In this document: positions 54,169-63,510 of the stretch, in pieces | Numbering within the stretch: the first letter of the stretch is position 1 | Layout: each line of letters starts with the position of its first letter | Source of the DNA: JACCXG01 sp963750935 | GTDB taxonomy: Bacteria; Acidobacteriota; Vicinamibacteria; Vicinamibacterales; 2-12-FULL-66-21 | Direction: 5' to 3' | DNA length: 64,000 nucleotides | Assembly (NCBI GenBank): GCA_963750935.1 | Contig: CAVVSR010000013.1 | Coordinates: 1 to 64,000 of the forward strand | The notes under the pieces: generated by a model | The model's database searches: none | Told to the model about the DNA's origin: nothing | What the model saw: only the letters and a program-made list of their open reading frames with translations | Translations under genes and position numbers: made by a program

Positions 54169-55503
54169 CTACAGCGACAGCAGTTCATCGATCTTGCCCT
54201 TGCTGTCCGCGAACGCATCCATCCTGACGCCGGCGCGCTCGAGCAGCGTCAGGTGCAGGTTGGCCAGCGGTGTCGGTTCGGCATAGCGGATGTGCCGCGC
54301 CCCCTTGACCCGTCCCGCGCCGCCGCCGGCCACCAGGATCGGCAGGTTGACGTGGTCGTGGACGTTGGGGTTGCCCATGCCGCTGCCGTAGAGGAACAGG
54401 CCGTGATCGAGCAGCGAGCCGTCGCCTTCCGGCGTCGCCTTGAGCTTCTCGAGGTAGTACGCGAACAGCGAGACGTGGAACGCGTTGATCTGCGCCATCC
54501 TCGCGACCTTGGCCGGATCGTTCCCGTGATGCGTGAGCGGGTGGTGCGGATCGGGCACGCCGATCTCGGTGTAGGTGCGATTGCTGGTCTCGCGGGCGAG
54601 CTGGAACGTGATCACCCGGGTGACGTCCCCCTGGAGCGCCAGCACCTGCAGATCGAACATCAGCCTGGCGTGATCGGCATACGCGGCGGGCACGCCGGCC
54701 GGACGATCGAGATCGGGCAGCGGCTGATCCGCGGTGCCGGCCTCCGCCTTCTGGATCCGCCGCTCCACTTCGCGCACGGTGTCGAGATACTGGCCGACCC
54801 TGGTGCGGTCCTCCGGTCCGAGCGTGTTCTGCAGCCGCGTGATGTCCTCGCGCACCGAGTCGAGCAGGCTGGCCTTCCGCCGCAGCGCGGCGCGCCGATC
54901 CGCGGCGCTGCCGCCTTCGCCGAACAGGCGCTCGAACACGATGCGCGGATGCGCCTCGGCCGGCAGCGGCGTGGTCGGCGACGACCACGACAGGTTGTTC
55001 TGATACACGCAGGCGTAGCCGTTGTCGCACTGGCCGATGGTCTGCAGCAGGTCCATCGACAGCTCGAGCGACGGCAGCAGCGTCTGGCTGCCGATCCCCT
55101 TCGCCGCGACCTGGTCGACGGTGGTGCCGAGGTGATAGTCGGTGCTCTCGGTCCACTTCGCGGTGGCGGCGCTGAGGAACGCCGCGTTCGACGTCGCATG
55201 CGTGCCGGGATACGCGTTCTTCAATTCGAGGTTGCTGATCACCGTCAGCTGATCCATGACCGGCGCCAGCGACTGCAGCGTCGGCGACAGCTCGGTGAGG
55301 CGGCCTTCACCGGGCGGCGTCCAGCGCGGCAGGTCGCATCCCATCGGCATGTAGATGAAGCCGAGGCGACGGACCGGCTGCGCGGCCGAGCGGGCGAGGG
55401 CGGTCATCGACGGGACCATGGCGTCGAGCAGCGGCAGCGCCACGCTCGCGCCCAGGCCGCGCAGGAACGTCCGCCGCGGAAGTGCCTTCCTCGTGATAAT
55501 CAT
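54169..55503 (-). CDS. DUF1552 domain protein (Tat-exported)
   Basis: A 444-residue protein with a twin-arginine signal (PRRTFLRGLGASVALPLL, residues ~9-27). The body matches the DUF1552 family found next to DUF1592 proteins in planctomycetes and acidobacteria: RRLGFIYMPMGCDLPRWTPP, HATSNAAFLSA, ETSNRTYTEIG and GMGNPNVHDHVNLPILVAGG. The fold is related to alkaline-phosphatase/sulfatase-like DUF1501 proteins, but the activity is unknown. ATG 55503 overlaps the stop of the upstream DUF1592 gene as ATGA, so the two are translationally coupled and very likely act together in the periplasm. Confidence 0.88.
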   Translation of the reverse strand: MIITRKALPRRTFLRGLGASVALPLLDAMVPSMTALARSAAQPVRRLGFIYMPMGCDLPRWTPPGEGRLTELSPTLQSLAPVMDQLTVISNLELKNAYPGTHATSNAAFLSAATAKWTESTDYHLGTTVDQVAAKGIGSQTLLPSLELSMDLLQTIGQCDNGYACVYQNNLSWSSPTTPLPAEAHPRIVFERLFGEGGSAADRRAALRRKASLLDSVREDITRLQNTLGPEDRTRVGQYLDTVREVERRIQKAEAGTADQPLPDLDRPAGVPAAYADHARLMFDLQVLALQGDVTRVITFQLARETSNRTYTEIGVPDPHHPLTHHGNDPAKVARMAQINAFHVSLFAYYLEKLKATPEGDGSLLDHGLFLYGSGMGNPNVHDHVNLPILVAGGGAGRVKGARHIRYAEPTPLANLHLTLLERAGVRMDAFADSKGKIDELLSL

Positions 55504-57879
55504 CGCGACATCCTCATCTGAAACGGCTGACTGCTCACGACTCCGAGAATGATCGACGAGAGACGATACTGCTGCGGCCTGGTCTCGCGAACGATGGTGC
55601 GGATCGCCGGCGCGTCGTAGTACTCCATGCCGCGGCCCGACGCATACGTCAGCAGCTTCTCCGCGACGTTGCCGACGAACAGCTCGGGCCGCCGCAGAAT
55701 CGCCGCCTCGAGACCCTCGACGTCGGCGAACCGGCTGCCGTCGGGAAAGCCCCCGGACGCATCGATGTCGGCGCCTTCCTCGACGGCGCGCCGGCGGCCG
55801 ACCGCGTCGAACTTCTCGAGCGACAGCCCCAGCGGATCCATCAGGTTGTGGCAGGCCGCGCAGGTCGGGTTGCTGCGATGCTCGGCGAGCCGCTTGCGGA
55901 CCGTGAGGTTGCCGTCCACGGTGTTGTCCGCCAGCGCCGGCACGTCGGGCAGCGGCGGCGGGGGAGGCACGCCGAGCAGCGTCTCGAGGATCCACTTGCC
56001 GCGGATGACCGGCGACGTTCTCGTGGCGTAGGACGTCACCGTGAGGATGCTGCCGTGACGCAGCAGGCCGCCGCGCTCGCGCGTGCCGTCCAGGGCCACG
56101 CGCCGGAAGTGGCTGCCGTAGACGTGCGGGATGCCGTAGTGCCTTGCGAGCCGCTCGTTGACGAAGGTGTAGTTGGCGCTCAGAAGCTCGAGCACGCTGC
56201 GGTCCTCGCGCAGGATGCTCTCGACGAACAGCTCCGTCTCCTGCCGGAACGCCTGCCGCAGGTTGTCGTCGAAATCCGGGAACAGCCGCATGTCCGGCGT
56301 AATCGCGTCGAGGTTGCGCAGGTGCAGCCACTGCGCGGCGAAGTTGGTGACCAGCGCGCGGGCGCGGGAATCCGCCAGCATGCGCCTGACCTGCCGCTCG
56401 AGCACGGCCGGCTCGTGCAGCCTGTTGGCCGCCGCCGCCTTCAACAGCTCATCGTCGGGAATGCTGCTCCAGAGGAAGAACGAGAGCCGCGACGCCAGCT
56501 CGAGATCGGTGACGCGGTAGGGCGTGCCGGGACGAGCGCCGGCTGGATCGCGCTCGACGCGGAAGATGAAATGCGGGTTGACGAGCACGGCCGACAGCGC
56601 CATCTCGATGCCAGCGTCGAAGTCGCCGTCGGCCCGGGCGTTCCGATAGAGCTGCAGCGGCGCGCGCAGATCCTCGTCTGTCACCGGCCGGCGGTACGCC
56701 CGCGTCATCACCGCGCTCAGGATCTCCCGCGCGGCCCGCTCGTCCTGCCCACGCGCCGCGGCGGACGCCGTCCCGAAGATCCGGCGCCGGCTCGGCGTGT
56801 CACCAGGCCCCTTGGCGCTGTAGGGCCCGAGGATCGACACGGAGTAGATCGCAGGCTGGACGCGGGGATGCCGGTACGAGTTGAAGTGCGCCTGATACGG
56901 CTGCCTCACGCCCTCGAGCAGCAGCGACGGCTTCTTCACGAACGCCACGCCGACCGCGTGCGGACCGGCCTGAACCGGCACCCGCACCTTCAAGTGCTGA
57001 TCGACGGTGGCGTGCATCGACTCCCGCTGCGCCGGCTGGACGGTGAACACCTCCACGCGCTGCCGGTCCAGCAGCAGCTCGACGTCGTGCGGCTCGCTCA
57101 AGCCCTCGACGTGCTCGTCCCGATCGCGCGTGAGGCGAATCTGGATCTCGTACTCGCCGTCCTGGGGGAAGGTGTAGGGAACCACCGCGCCGCCGCGGGT
57201 GCCGACGGGCAGGCCTTCGAGGTGCTCCTCCTGGGTGAGGTCGGCGCGCACGCGGATCGTGTCGCCCCCTGGTGATCGGCTCGGACGCCCGACCGCCAGC
57301 CGCGTAATCTTCTCGGCCGCCGAGATGTAGCGATCGAGCAGCGTCGGAGAGAGATCGCCGACCGTGACGTTGTCGAAGCCGTAGCTCGATTCATCCGCCG
57401 GCAGCAGCGCATCGACGTCGACGTCGAGCGCCAGCAGATCGCGCACCGCGTTCCGGTACTCGGTCCGCGTCAGGCGCCGGATCGTCGCGGTGCGACCGGG
57501 ATTGGGACGCGCCCTGGCGGTGCGATCGAGCGAGGTCTCCAGCGACCGGATCACCGCGTCGTAGGCGCGATCGTCCGGACGCTCCTTCCCGATCGGCGGC
57601 ATCTGCCGCGCGCGCAGCTTGCGCACGACCTTTTCCCACACCTCGGGATACTGCGCGACATCGTGATCGAGGACCTTCTCGAACGACAGCCCCGCACGCT
57701 TCTTGTCGTCGTCGTGGCAGGACAGGCAGTACCTCGTCCACGAGCGAGACGTGGGCCGCTGGCGCCGGGGAAGCGGCCGGCCGCGCCTGGCGCGCCTCCA
57801 GCGTGAAGACGACGGCGGCCGCCAGCATACCCGCCACGCCGACCGAGATGGAGACCCTGCTCGGGGTGGAGACGGACAT
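55500..57879 (-). CDS. DUF1592/DUF1588-type cytochrome-containing protein, frameshifted
   Basis: About 793 residues after one frame switch near 57728-57745. The first frame (ATG 57879) supplies the signal segment VGVAGMLAAAVVFTLEA and ends VSLVDEV. The second begins YCLSCHDDDKKRAG, giving the N-terminal heme c site (CLSCH, 57727-57713). Domains then follow in the usual order DUF1587 (RRLTRTEYRNAVRDLLALDV), DUF1595, DUF1592 (RLSFFLWSSIPDDELL), DUF1588 (CAACHNLMDPLGLSLEKFDA) and DUF1585 (GRGMEYYDAPAIRTIV). It is thought to be a periplasmic c-type cytochrome oxidoreductase paired with DUF1552. The break just before CLSCH would remove the heme domain if real. Confidence 0.82.
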
Positions 57880-58029
57880 CTGGCGGCATCATACGCGCCA
57901 GGCCCGCAACAGTCGAGTGGTCTATAGGTTACCTGTCAGCGGCCGATTCGCTGCGGCCGGGTTTCTCCTCGGCTCCCTTGTGGGATTCCGTCGAATCGCT
58001 TACAACGCAGGCGGAGGAGATGATCCCGT

Positions 58030-58914
58030 ATGTCCAGACGCCTCGCCGCGGTCCTGCTCGTGCTGACCACCGTTGCTGCCACTCCGAATCGAGCCCAGGA
58101 GCGCTTCTCGTTCTTCCAGGCCAGCACGCCCGAAAGCGTGGCGCGCATGCTTACGCTGGCGGGTCTTCGCGACACCGACGTGGTCGTGGACCTGGGCTCC
58201 GGTGACGGGCTGATTCCGCTGACGGCGGCGCGCATGAACCCGCGGCTCCGTGGCCGGGGCGTGGACATCGACCCGAAGCTGGTCGCGCAGTCGAACGAGC
58301 GCGCCAGCCGCGAGGGCCTCGGCGATCGGGTGAAGTTCGAGCACCTGAACGCGTTCGACGCGGACCTTCGCGACGCCACGGTCATCACGATGTGGCTGTT
58401 CCCGGAGTTGATGCGGCTGCTGCGCCCGGTCATCCTCGAGCGCGCCCGTCCCGGCACCCGCGTGCTGACCAGCACCTGGGATCTCGGCAGCTGGAAGCCC
58501 GACGAGATCGGCAAGGAGGGCGCGTCGGTCTTCATGTGGATCGTGCCGGCCCGCGTCGCCGGCGCCTGGGACTGGGAGTTGACAGTGGGTGGGCGGCGCT
58601 ACACCTATGCCTCCGTCATCGAACAGCACTTCCAGGAGATCGAAGGCGCCGTCCGCGCCGGCGATCGGCGGGAAGTCCTGGCGGAGTCGAAGCTGCGCGG
58701 CGCCGACATCGCGTTCACGCTCAGCATCACCCTCGATGGCCTCGGCCTCACGCACCACGAGTTCGCCGGCACGGTCGACGGCGACCAGATCACCGGGACC
58801 GCGAAGATCACGCCGGCGGATCAGGCAGCCACGAGCGTGACGTGGCGGGCCCGCCGCACGGCGCGATCCGACTACTTCGCGCCAACCGGGACGGCGATGT
58901 TCAACGCGCGGTAA
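58030..58914 (+). CDS. SAM-methyltransferase-fold protein with a signal peptide
   Basis: A 294-residue protein. Residues 1-22 look like a signal peptide (RRLAAVLLVLTTVAATPNRA). Residues ~40-150 have class I methyltransferase motifs: motif I VVVDLGSGDGLIPLTAAR, GVDIDPKLVAQSNERA, FEHLNAFDADL and VITMWLFPELM. The C-terminal ~100 residues are beta-rich (SVTWRARRTARSDYFAP) and not part of the methyltransferase core. An exported enzyme would have no SAM in the periplasm, so the N-terminus may be a membrane anchor with the domain inside, or the protein may bind another ligand. GGAGGAG lies ~11 bases before ATG. It is divergent from the DUF1592 gene and convergent with secDF. Confidence 0.72.
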   Translation: MSRRLAAVLLVLTTVAATPNRAQERFSFFQASTPESVARMLTLAGLRDTDVVVDLGSGDGLIPLTAARMNPRLRGRGVDIDPKLVAQSNERASREGLGDRVKFEHLNAFDADLRDATVITMWLFPELMRLLRPVILERARPGTRVLTSTWDLGSWKPDEIGKEGASVFMWIVPARVAGAWDWELTVGGRRYTYASVIEQHFQEIEGAVRAGDRREVLAESKLRGADIAFTLSITLDGLGLTHHEFAGTVDGDQITGTAKITPADQAATSVTWRARRTARSDYFAPTGTAMFNAR

Positions 58915-58943
58915 TCGCCACACCCGGTTGGCGTGCCTGGCCG

Positions 58944-61468
58944 TTACACCCGGGCGGGCACCAGCCGCCGGCGTTCCTTGCTCAACAGCGTCGCGATGGC
59001 GCCGGCGATGAAGATCGTCGAGTAGGTCCCGCTCACGATGCCGACGAGCATCGCGAACGCAAATCCCTCCAGGACCTCGCCGCCGAACAGGAACAGCGTC
59101 AGGACCGCCAGGAACGTCGTCCCCGCGGTGATGATCGTTCGCGCCAGCGTCTGGTTGACGGCCGCGTTGACCGCCTGCTCGAGCGGCGCCCCGGGCAGCT
59201 TGCGGCGATTCTCTCGAATGCGATCGAAGGTCACGATCGTGTCGTTGACCGAATAGCCGGTGATGGTGAGGATCGCGGCGACGACATTGAGCGTGAGGTC
59301 GTAGCCGGCGAGGGAGAGCAGCGCGCCGGTGACGAGGATGTCGTGAATCGTGGCGGCGATGGCGCCCGCCGCGAAACTCGGCCTGAAGCGCAGCGCGATG
59401 TACGCCGTGATGCCGAGGATCGACGCGATCGTGGCGTAGGCCCCCTTGCGCCGCAGATCCGCCCCGATCGCCGGGCCGACGGTTTCGCTGCCGGTCACCG
59501 AGAAGGCGGGCAGGTCCGCGGCGGACCGCAGCGCCGTCTCCACGCGCGCCACCTCCTGCGCGAGCGGAGCGCCTTCGTCGAGACCCGCGACCTGGGGCAC
59601 GCGGATCAGCAGCTCGTTGTTCGCGGGATCGCCGTAGCGCTGGACGGTTTCCTCACCGGGCAGCGCGCGCTGGACGGCCTCTTCGGCGACCGGCGCGGTG
59701 AACTTCACGGTGACGCTGGTGCCGCTGGAGAACTCGATGCCGAGCGGCATGCCGCGGCCCGACACCATCCCGGCGCCGCCGGCCAGGATCACCGCCAGCG
59801 ACAGCGCGGCCGCATGCCAGCGCCAGCGATGGAAGTCGACGTTCGGCGAACGAAACCGGTGCGCGAACGTCTCGATGCGGAGGCGCGCGTCGCGCCCGCG
59901 CGTCAGGACCATCTCGAACACGGTGCGCGACACGAACACGGCGGTGAAGACGTTGGCCAGCAAGCCGAACGTCAGCGTCGTCGCGAAGCCGCGAATCGGC
60001 CCGGTCCCGAACTGAAAGAGGAATGCCGCCGCGATCAGCGACGCGACGTGCGTATCGACGATCGTCAGGAACACGCGGTCGAAGCCGGCGGCCACGGCCG
60101 CTCGCGCGCTCCGGCCGGCGGCAAGTTCTTCCTTGATCCGCTCGAAGATCAGCACGTTCGAATCCACGCCCATGCCGATGGTGAGGATCAGGCCGGCGAT
60201 ACCGGGCAGCGTCAGCACGGCGCCGGAATACGCGATCAGGCCGAGCAGCAGCAGGAGGTTGGCCACCACCGAGACGATCGCGTTGATCCCGGCGCGGTTG
60301 TAGTAGAGCAGCATGAAGCCGGCAACCAGGCCGAGGCCGCCGAGCGAGGCGACGACGCCGGCATGGATCGACGCGGCGCCGAGCGACGGACCGACGAAGC
60401 CGCCGCCGAGATAGGTCAGCGAGGCGGGCAGCGCGCCGGCGCGGAGCACCAGCGAGAGATCCGCGGCTTCCTGCGCCGTGAAGCGGCCCTGGATCGTGCC
60501 TTCCCCCCGTCGATGCGCCCCTGAATCTGCGGCGCGGACTGGACCCGCCCGTCGAGGATGATGGCCAGCGATCGGCCGACGTGCTCGCCGGTGAGCTGCG
60601 CGAACCGCTGCGCCGCGTCGCGGGTCAACGAGAACGCGACGGCGGGCCGCTGATGTTCGTCGGCGATCGGCCGCGCGTTGCGCAGGTCCCGTCCGGTGAT
60701 GGCCGCGACCTCGCGAACCAGGTAGTAGGCTGTCACCTCGCCGGGAGCGGTCTCGTCCGCGTCCGCCACGACGCCGGAGCCCGCCGGCACGACGCCGCCG
60801 TTCGCTGCGAGCAGCGCCTCGCGCGTCGACGCCGGGCCGCGTTCCACGAGCTTCCATTCGAGCAGCGCGGTCGCGCCAAGAATGCCGCGCGCCCGCTCGA
60901 GGTCGGCGACGCCCGGCAGCTGCACGACGATCTCGTCGGCGTTGGCGCCCTGCACGGCGATGTTCGGTTCGGTCACCCCGAGCTCGTTGACGCGGCGATC
61001 GACGGTATGGCGCGCCTGGGTCACGGTGTTGCTGCGCAGCGCCGCGAGGATGTCCGGGCGGATGGTGAACGTGTAGGCACCATCCGCGCCGGACTCCCTG
61101 CCGAAGTCGGCCGCGACGCGGTCCGCCACTTTGACGAAGGCGGCGTCGGCTGATCCAGGCACGCCGCCAACGCGGAAGCGGCCCGGCCCGAGCACGTCGA
61201 CCGGACCATGCGTCACCCCCGCGAGCGCCTCGTCCAGCCTCGCGGCAATGTTGCGCGTCTCAGCGACCACCGCATCGTCCGTGTTGACGCGCAGCACCAT
61301 GTGCACGCCGCCCTTGAGATCGAGGCCGAGAAAGACGCGCTTGTCCTGAATCACGCGAGGGATCGCGAGGCCGTAGCGCTCGGCGAGCCACGGATACCAG
61401 GCAAAGAACGAGACACCCAACGTCACCACGAGCGTGATGACAATCCTCCAACGCAACCTGCTGTTCAT
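58944..61468 (-). CDS. secDF: SecDF protein-export membrane protein, frameshifted at a C run
   Basis: About 841 residues if the break is repaired. The first frame starts at ATG 61468 after GGAGGA with a membrane helix, SecD motif FLGLDLKGGVHMVLRVN, then the periplasmic P1 head. It ends at GRIDGG. The second frame resumes at IQGRFTAQEAADLSLVLRAG with the SecD helices (LTIGMGVDSNVLIFERIKEE). It then gives a fused SecF half (PLGIEFSSGTSVTVKFTAP ... LTITGYSVNDTIVTFDRIRENRR). The switch coincides with six consecutive C at 60503-60508, a classic homopolymer miscount. SecDF uses the proton gradient to pull exported proteins from the Sec channel. An essential role makes a true knockout improbable. 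Confidence 0.88.
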
Positions 61469-61534
61469 ACACTCCTCCAGTCACACGTAGACACACGTCG
61501 GCCAGGCTGACGGTCGTGCGGGCGAAGGGATGGA

Positions 61535-61861
61535 TCAGATCAGCAGCGGGAACGTACGGATCGGGGGAGAGGCGCGAAGGCCGAAACGAGCGGGAACGAT
61601 CGGCGACGGCCGCGGGTCATTCGGCGGCCCGGGCGACCAGCTCGGGATCGCGAAGAGGTCGTGCGCCTGTCGCGGCTGCCAGGTGCCGGTGGGGCCGGCG
61701 AGCATGTCGGGAGTGAATGCCGCCTCCTGCGCCGGCGGCTGCGTCTGCAGGCTGCCGCTCGACGTGGCGCGCGAGGTTTCGTCGCCCGAGGCGCTCGCAT
61801 GGCGCACGGGAACCCACCCGGCGATGACGAGCGCGAGCACGAGGGCGAGGAGCCGCTGCAC
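61535..61861 (-). CDS. Possible small secreted protein upstream of secDF
   Basis: GTG 61861 begins a 108-residue frame with a good signal-peptide profile (RLLALVLALVIAGWVPVRHASA). A Gln/Pro/Ser-rich, apparently disordered mature part follows (SGSLQTQPPAQEAAFTPD ... SPGPPNDPRPSPIVP). It has no family match I recognise and only a weak ribosome-binding site. It is on the same strand as secDF, 66 bases upstream, a position where yajC often lies, but it does not resemble YajC. An upstream in-frame Met at 61945 falls inside a perfect palindrome and is less likely. Confidence 0.4.
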   Translation of the reverse strand: MQRLLALVLALVIAGWVPVRHASASGDETSRATSSGSLQTQPPAQEAAFTPDMLAGPTGTWQPRQAHDLFAIPSWSPGPPNDPRPSPIVPARFGLRASPPIRTFPLLI

Positions 61862-61911
61862 GTCTCCATCATGAGGTTCGCCGCCGAGGCGGTCAAGAGG
61901 GCGTGGGAGGG

Positions 61912-61955
61912 GTGTCAGGCAGTGAATCGTGAATTCACGATTCACTGCCTGACAC
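61912..61955. repeat. Perfect 44-base palindrome
   Basis: The sequence reads GTGTCAGGCAGTGAATCG and is mirrored exactly around the central GTGAATTCAC, with no mismatch. It lies between the start of the small minus-strand gene and the promoter of the PadR 3 operon, so it is not at a gene end on either strand. No T-run follows. Confidence 0.9.
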
Positions 61956-61962
61956 TTACCCG

Positions 61963-62007
61963 TTGACTTTCTTTTTGTGCCCTGCTACCTTGTTTACACA
62001 AGGTAGC
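61963..62007 (+). promoter_or_regulatory. Promoter with overlapping palindromic operator of the PadR 3 operon
   Basis: TTGACT (61963-61968), 17 bases, then TACCTT (61986-61991). The -10 lies inside a perfect inverted repeat: GCTACCTTGT (61984-61993), four bases, ACAAGGTAGC (61998-62007). Binding there would block polymerase, as expected for PadR autorepression. The ATG of the regulator follows 12 bases later. Confidence 0.72.
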
Positions 62008-62018
62008 TGTTCAGACAC

Positions 62019-62342
62019 ATGGGCGTAGAAGAACGATTCGCCGCCATTCGGAAGGGCCTGCTCGAGTTCCTGATCCTGAAGATCGTGTCGGCGGAGAAGG
62101 TGTACGCCGCCGACATCCTGAAGCGCCTGAGCGTGACCGACTTCGCGACGCAGGAGGGCACGCTCTATCCGCTGCTCAGCAAGATGCGGCGCGACGGCCT
62201 GCTCGAGTACGAGTGGCAGGAATCCGAGGCCGGTCCGCCGCGCAAGTACTACGAGCTCACGGCGAAGGGGAAGTCGCAGCTCGCTGAGCTGGTCGACTAC
62301 TGGACGCAACTCAACATCACGATTACGCAGCTCGGGAAGTAG
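62019..62342 (+). CDS. PadR-family transcriptional regulator 3
   Basis: A 107-residue winged-helix protein. Residues ~8-85 carry RKGLLEFLILKIVSAEKVYA, the wing segment FATQEGTLYPLLSKMRRDGLLE and ESEAGPPRKYYELTAKGKSQ. Unlike PadR 1 and 2 it precedes a PspC-domain membrane protein two bases downstream rather than a permease gene. PadR-PspC pairs occur widely and are linked to envelope or drug stress. A perfect inverted repeat over the promoter is its likely binding site. Confidence 0.9.
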   Translation: MGVEERFAAIRKGLLEFLILKIVSAEKVYAADILKRLSVTDFATQEGTLYPLLSKMRRDGLLEYEWQESEAGPPRKYYELTAKGKSQLAELVDYWTQLNITITQLGK

Positions 62343-62344
62343 CC

Positions 62345-63420
62345 ATGCAGAAAGTCATCAGCATCAACCTGAATGGCAACGCCTATCAGCTCGACGAGAG
62401 CGCGTACGACACCCTGCGCGACTACCTGGCGAGGGCGGAACGGCAGCTCGCGGACAACCCGGATCGGGCCGAGATCATGGCCGACCTCGAGCAGGCGATC
62501 GCGGACAAGTGCCAGGCCTACCTGGCTCCGCACAAGTCCGTCGTCACCGCCGACGAAGTCAACCGCATCGTCGCGGAAATGGGGCCGGTCGACACCGCGC
62601 CGGGCGATGCCGCGCACGACGGCCCGGCGCCGGCGATTCGACGACGACCGCGTTCCCGCCGCGGCGGCTCTATCGCATCATCGACGGCGCGATGGTCGGC
62701 GGCGTGTGCAATGGCCTCGCCGCCTACTTCCAGATCGACGTCACCTGGATCCGGATTGCCTTCGCTCTCACGGCCGTCTTCACCAAGGGCGTCGGCATCT
62801 TCGCCTATATCGTCCTGATGTTCGTGATCCCCGAGGCGAATACGCCCGAAGCGCGCGCCGCGGCGACCGGTCCGCCGCTCAACGCGAAGGACGTGGTCGA
62901 TCGCGCGAGGAAGGGATATGCGCAAGGCAGCCGCCAGTGGCGTCGCCACTGGGTGAAGCAGCGGCGGTACTGGCTCCGGCACGGATGGCCCGGCGGCGCG
63001 CCGATGCCATTCGGCCCGCCGGGATGGGTGGCGGTGGTCCTGCCGCTCTTCGGCCTGCTTCACGTCGCGCTCTTCCTGGCCATGGCCGCGATGGTGATCT
63101 CGCTGGTCAACACCGGCGCGATCCTCGCGTGGCAGCTGCCGCCGAACGTGCCGATGTGGGGCGCGGTGCTGATCGTGCTGATCGCGTATCAAATCGCCGT
63201 GTCGCCATTTCGCGCGGCGTATCAGTGGAGGTGGGCGCCGCAGTCCGGCGTCCAGCCGGCGTGGCTGGCGTTCTGGAACGCGGTGACGTGGCTGATCGGC
63301 CTCGCCGTCGCAGTCTGGATCGCGTCGAACCACCTGCCCGAGATCCGCCAGTTCCTGCAGCACCTGCCGGAGCTCGTCCGGGAGTTCGCGCAGGCGATGC
63401 GCAATCTCGTCGAGCGCTAA
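62345..63420 (+). CDS. PspC-domain membrane protein, frameshifted
   Basis: About 358 residues over two frames. The first frame from ATG 62345 gives an N-terminal soluble domain (MQKVISINLNGNAYQLDESA ... ADLEQAIADKCQAYL ... VTADEVNRIVAEMG), found before PspC in PadR-linked proteins. After a switch near 62620-62645 the second frame has the PspC domain (RIIDGAMVGGVCNGLAAYFQ, then VTWIRIAFALTAVFTKGVGI). It ends with several more hydrophobic helices (VAVVLPLFGLLHVALFLAMA, VPMWGAVLIVLIAYQIAV, WNAVTWLIGLAVAVWIA). It is cotranscribed with PadR 3. An envelope-stress role is inferred from the phage-shock-protein C family. Termination may use the hairpin at 63454. Confidence 0.78.
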
Positions 63421-63453
63421 AAGCGCTCGACTAGGGTGCTTGGTGCTGGTGCG

Positions 63454-63501
63454 GGGTGCTCAGTGCTCGGTGCTTCGCGTAGCACCTGGCACCGAGCACC
63501 C
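63454..63501. terminator. Long hairpin between convergent genes
   Basis: GGGTGCTCAGTGCTCGGTGC (63454 onward) and the segment 63481-63501 pair at 18 of 21 positions around a six-base loop. The arms consist of GGTGCTN-type heptamers, also seen singly at 63434-63452. Its place between the ends of the PspC and permease 7 genes suits a bidirectional terminator, although no T-run is present. Confidence 0.5.
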
Positions 63502-63510
63502 AGCACCCAG

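Noticed and set aside
61535..61861. yajC homologue upstream of secDF
   Set aside because: The position fits, but the sequence is a Pro/Gln-rich secreted-type protein without the single-helix-plus-KQ-rich-tail pattern of YajC.
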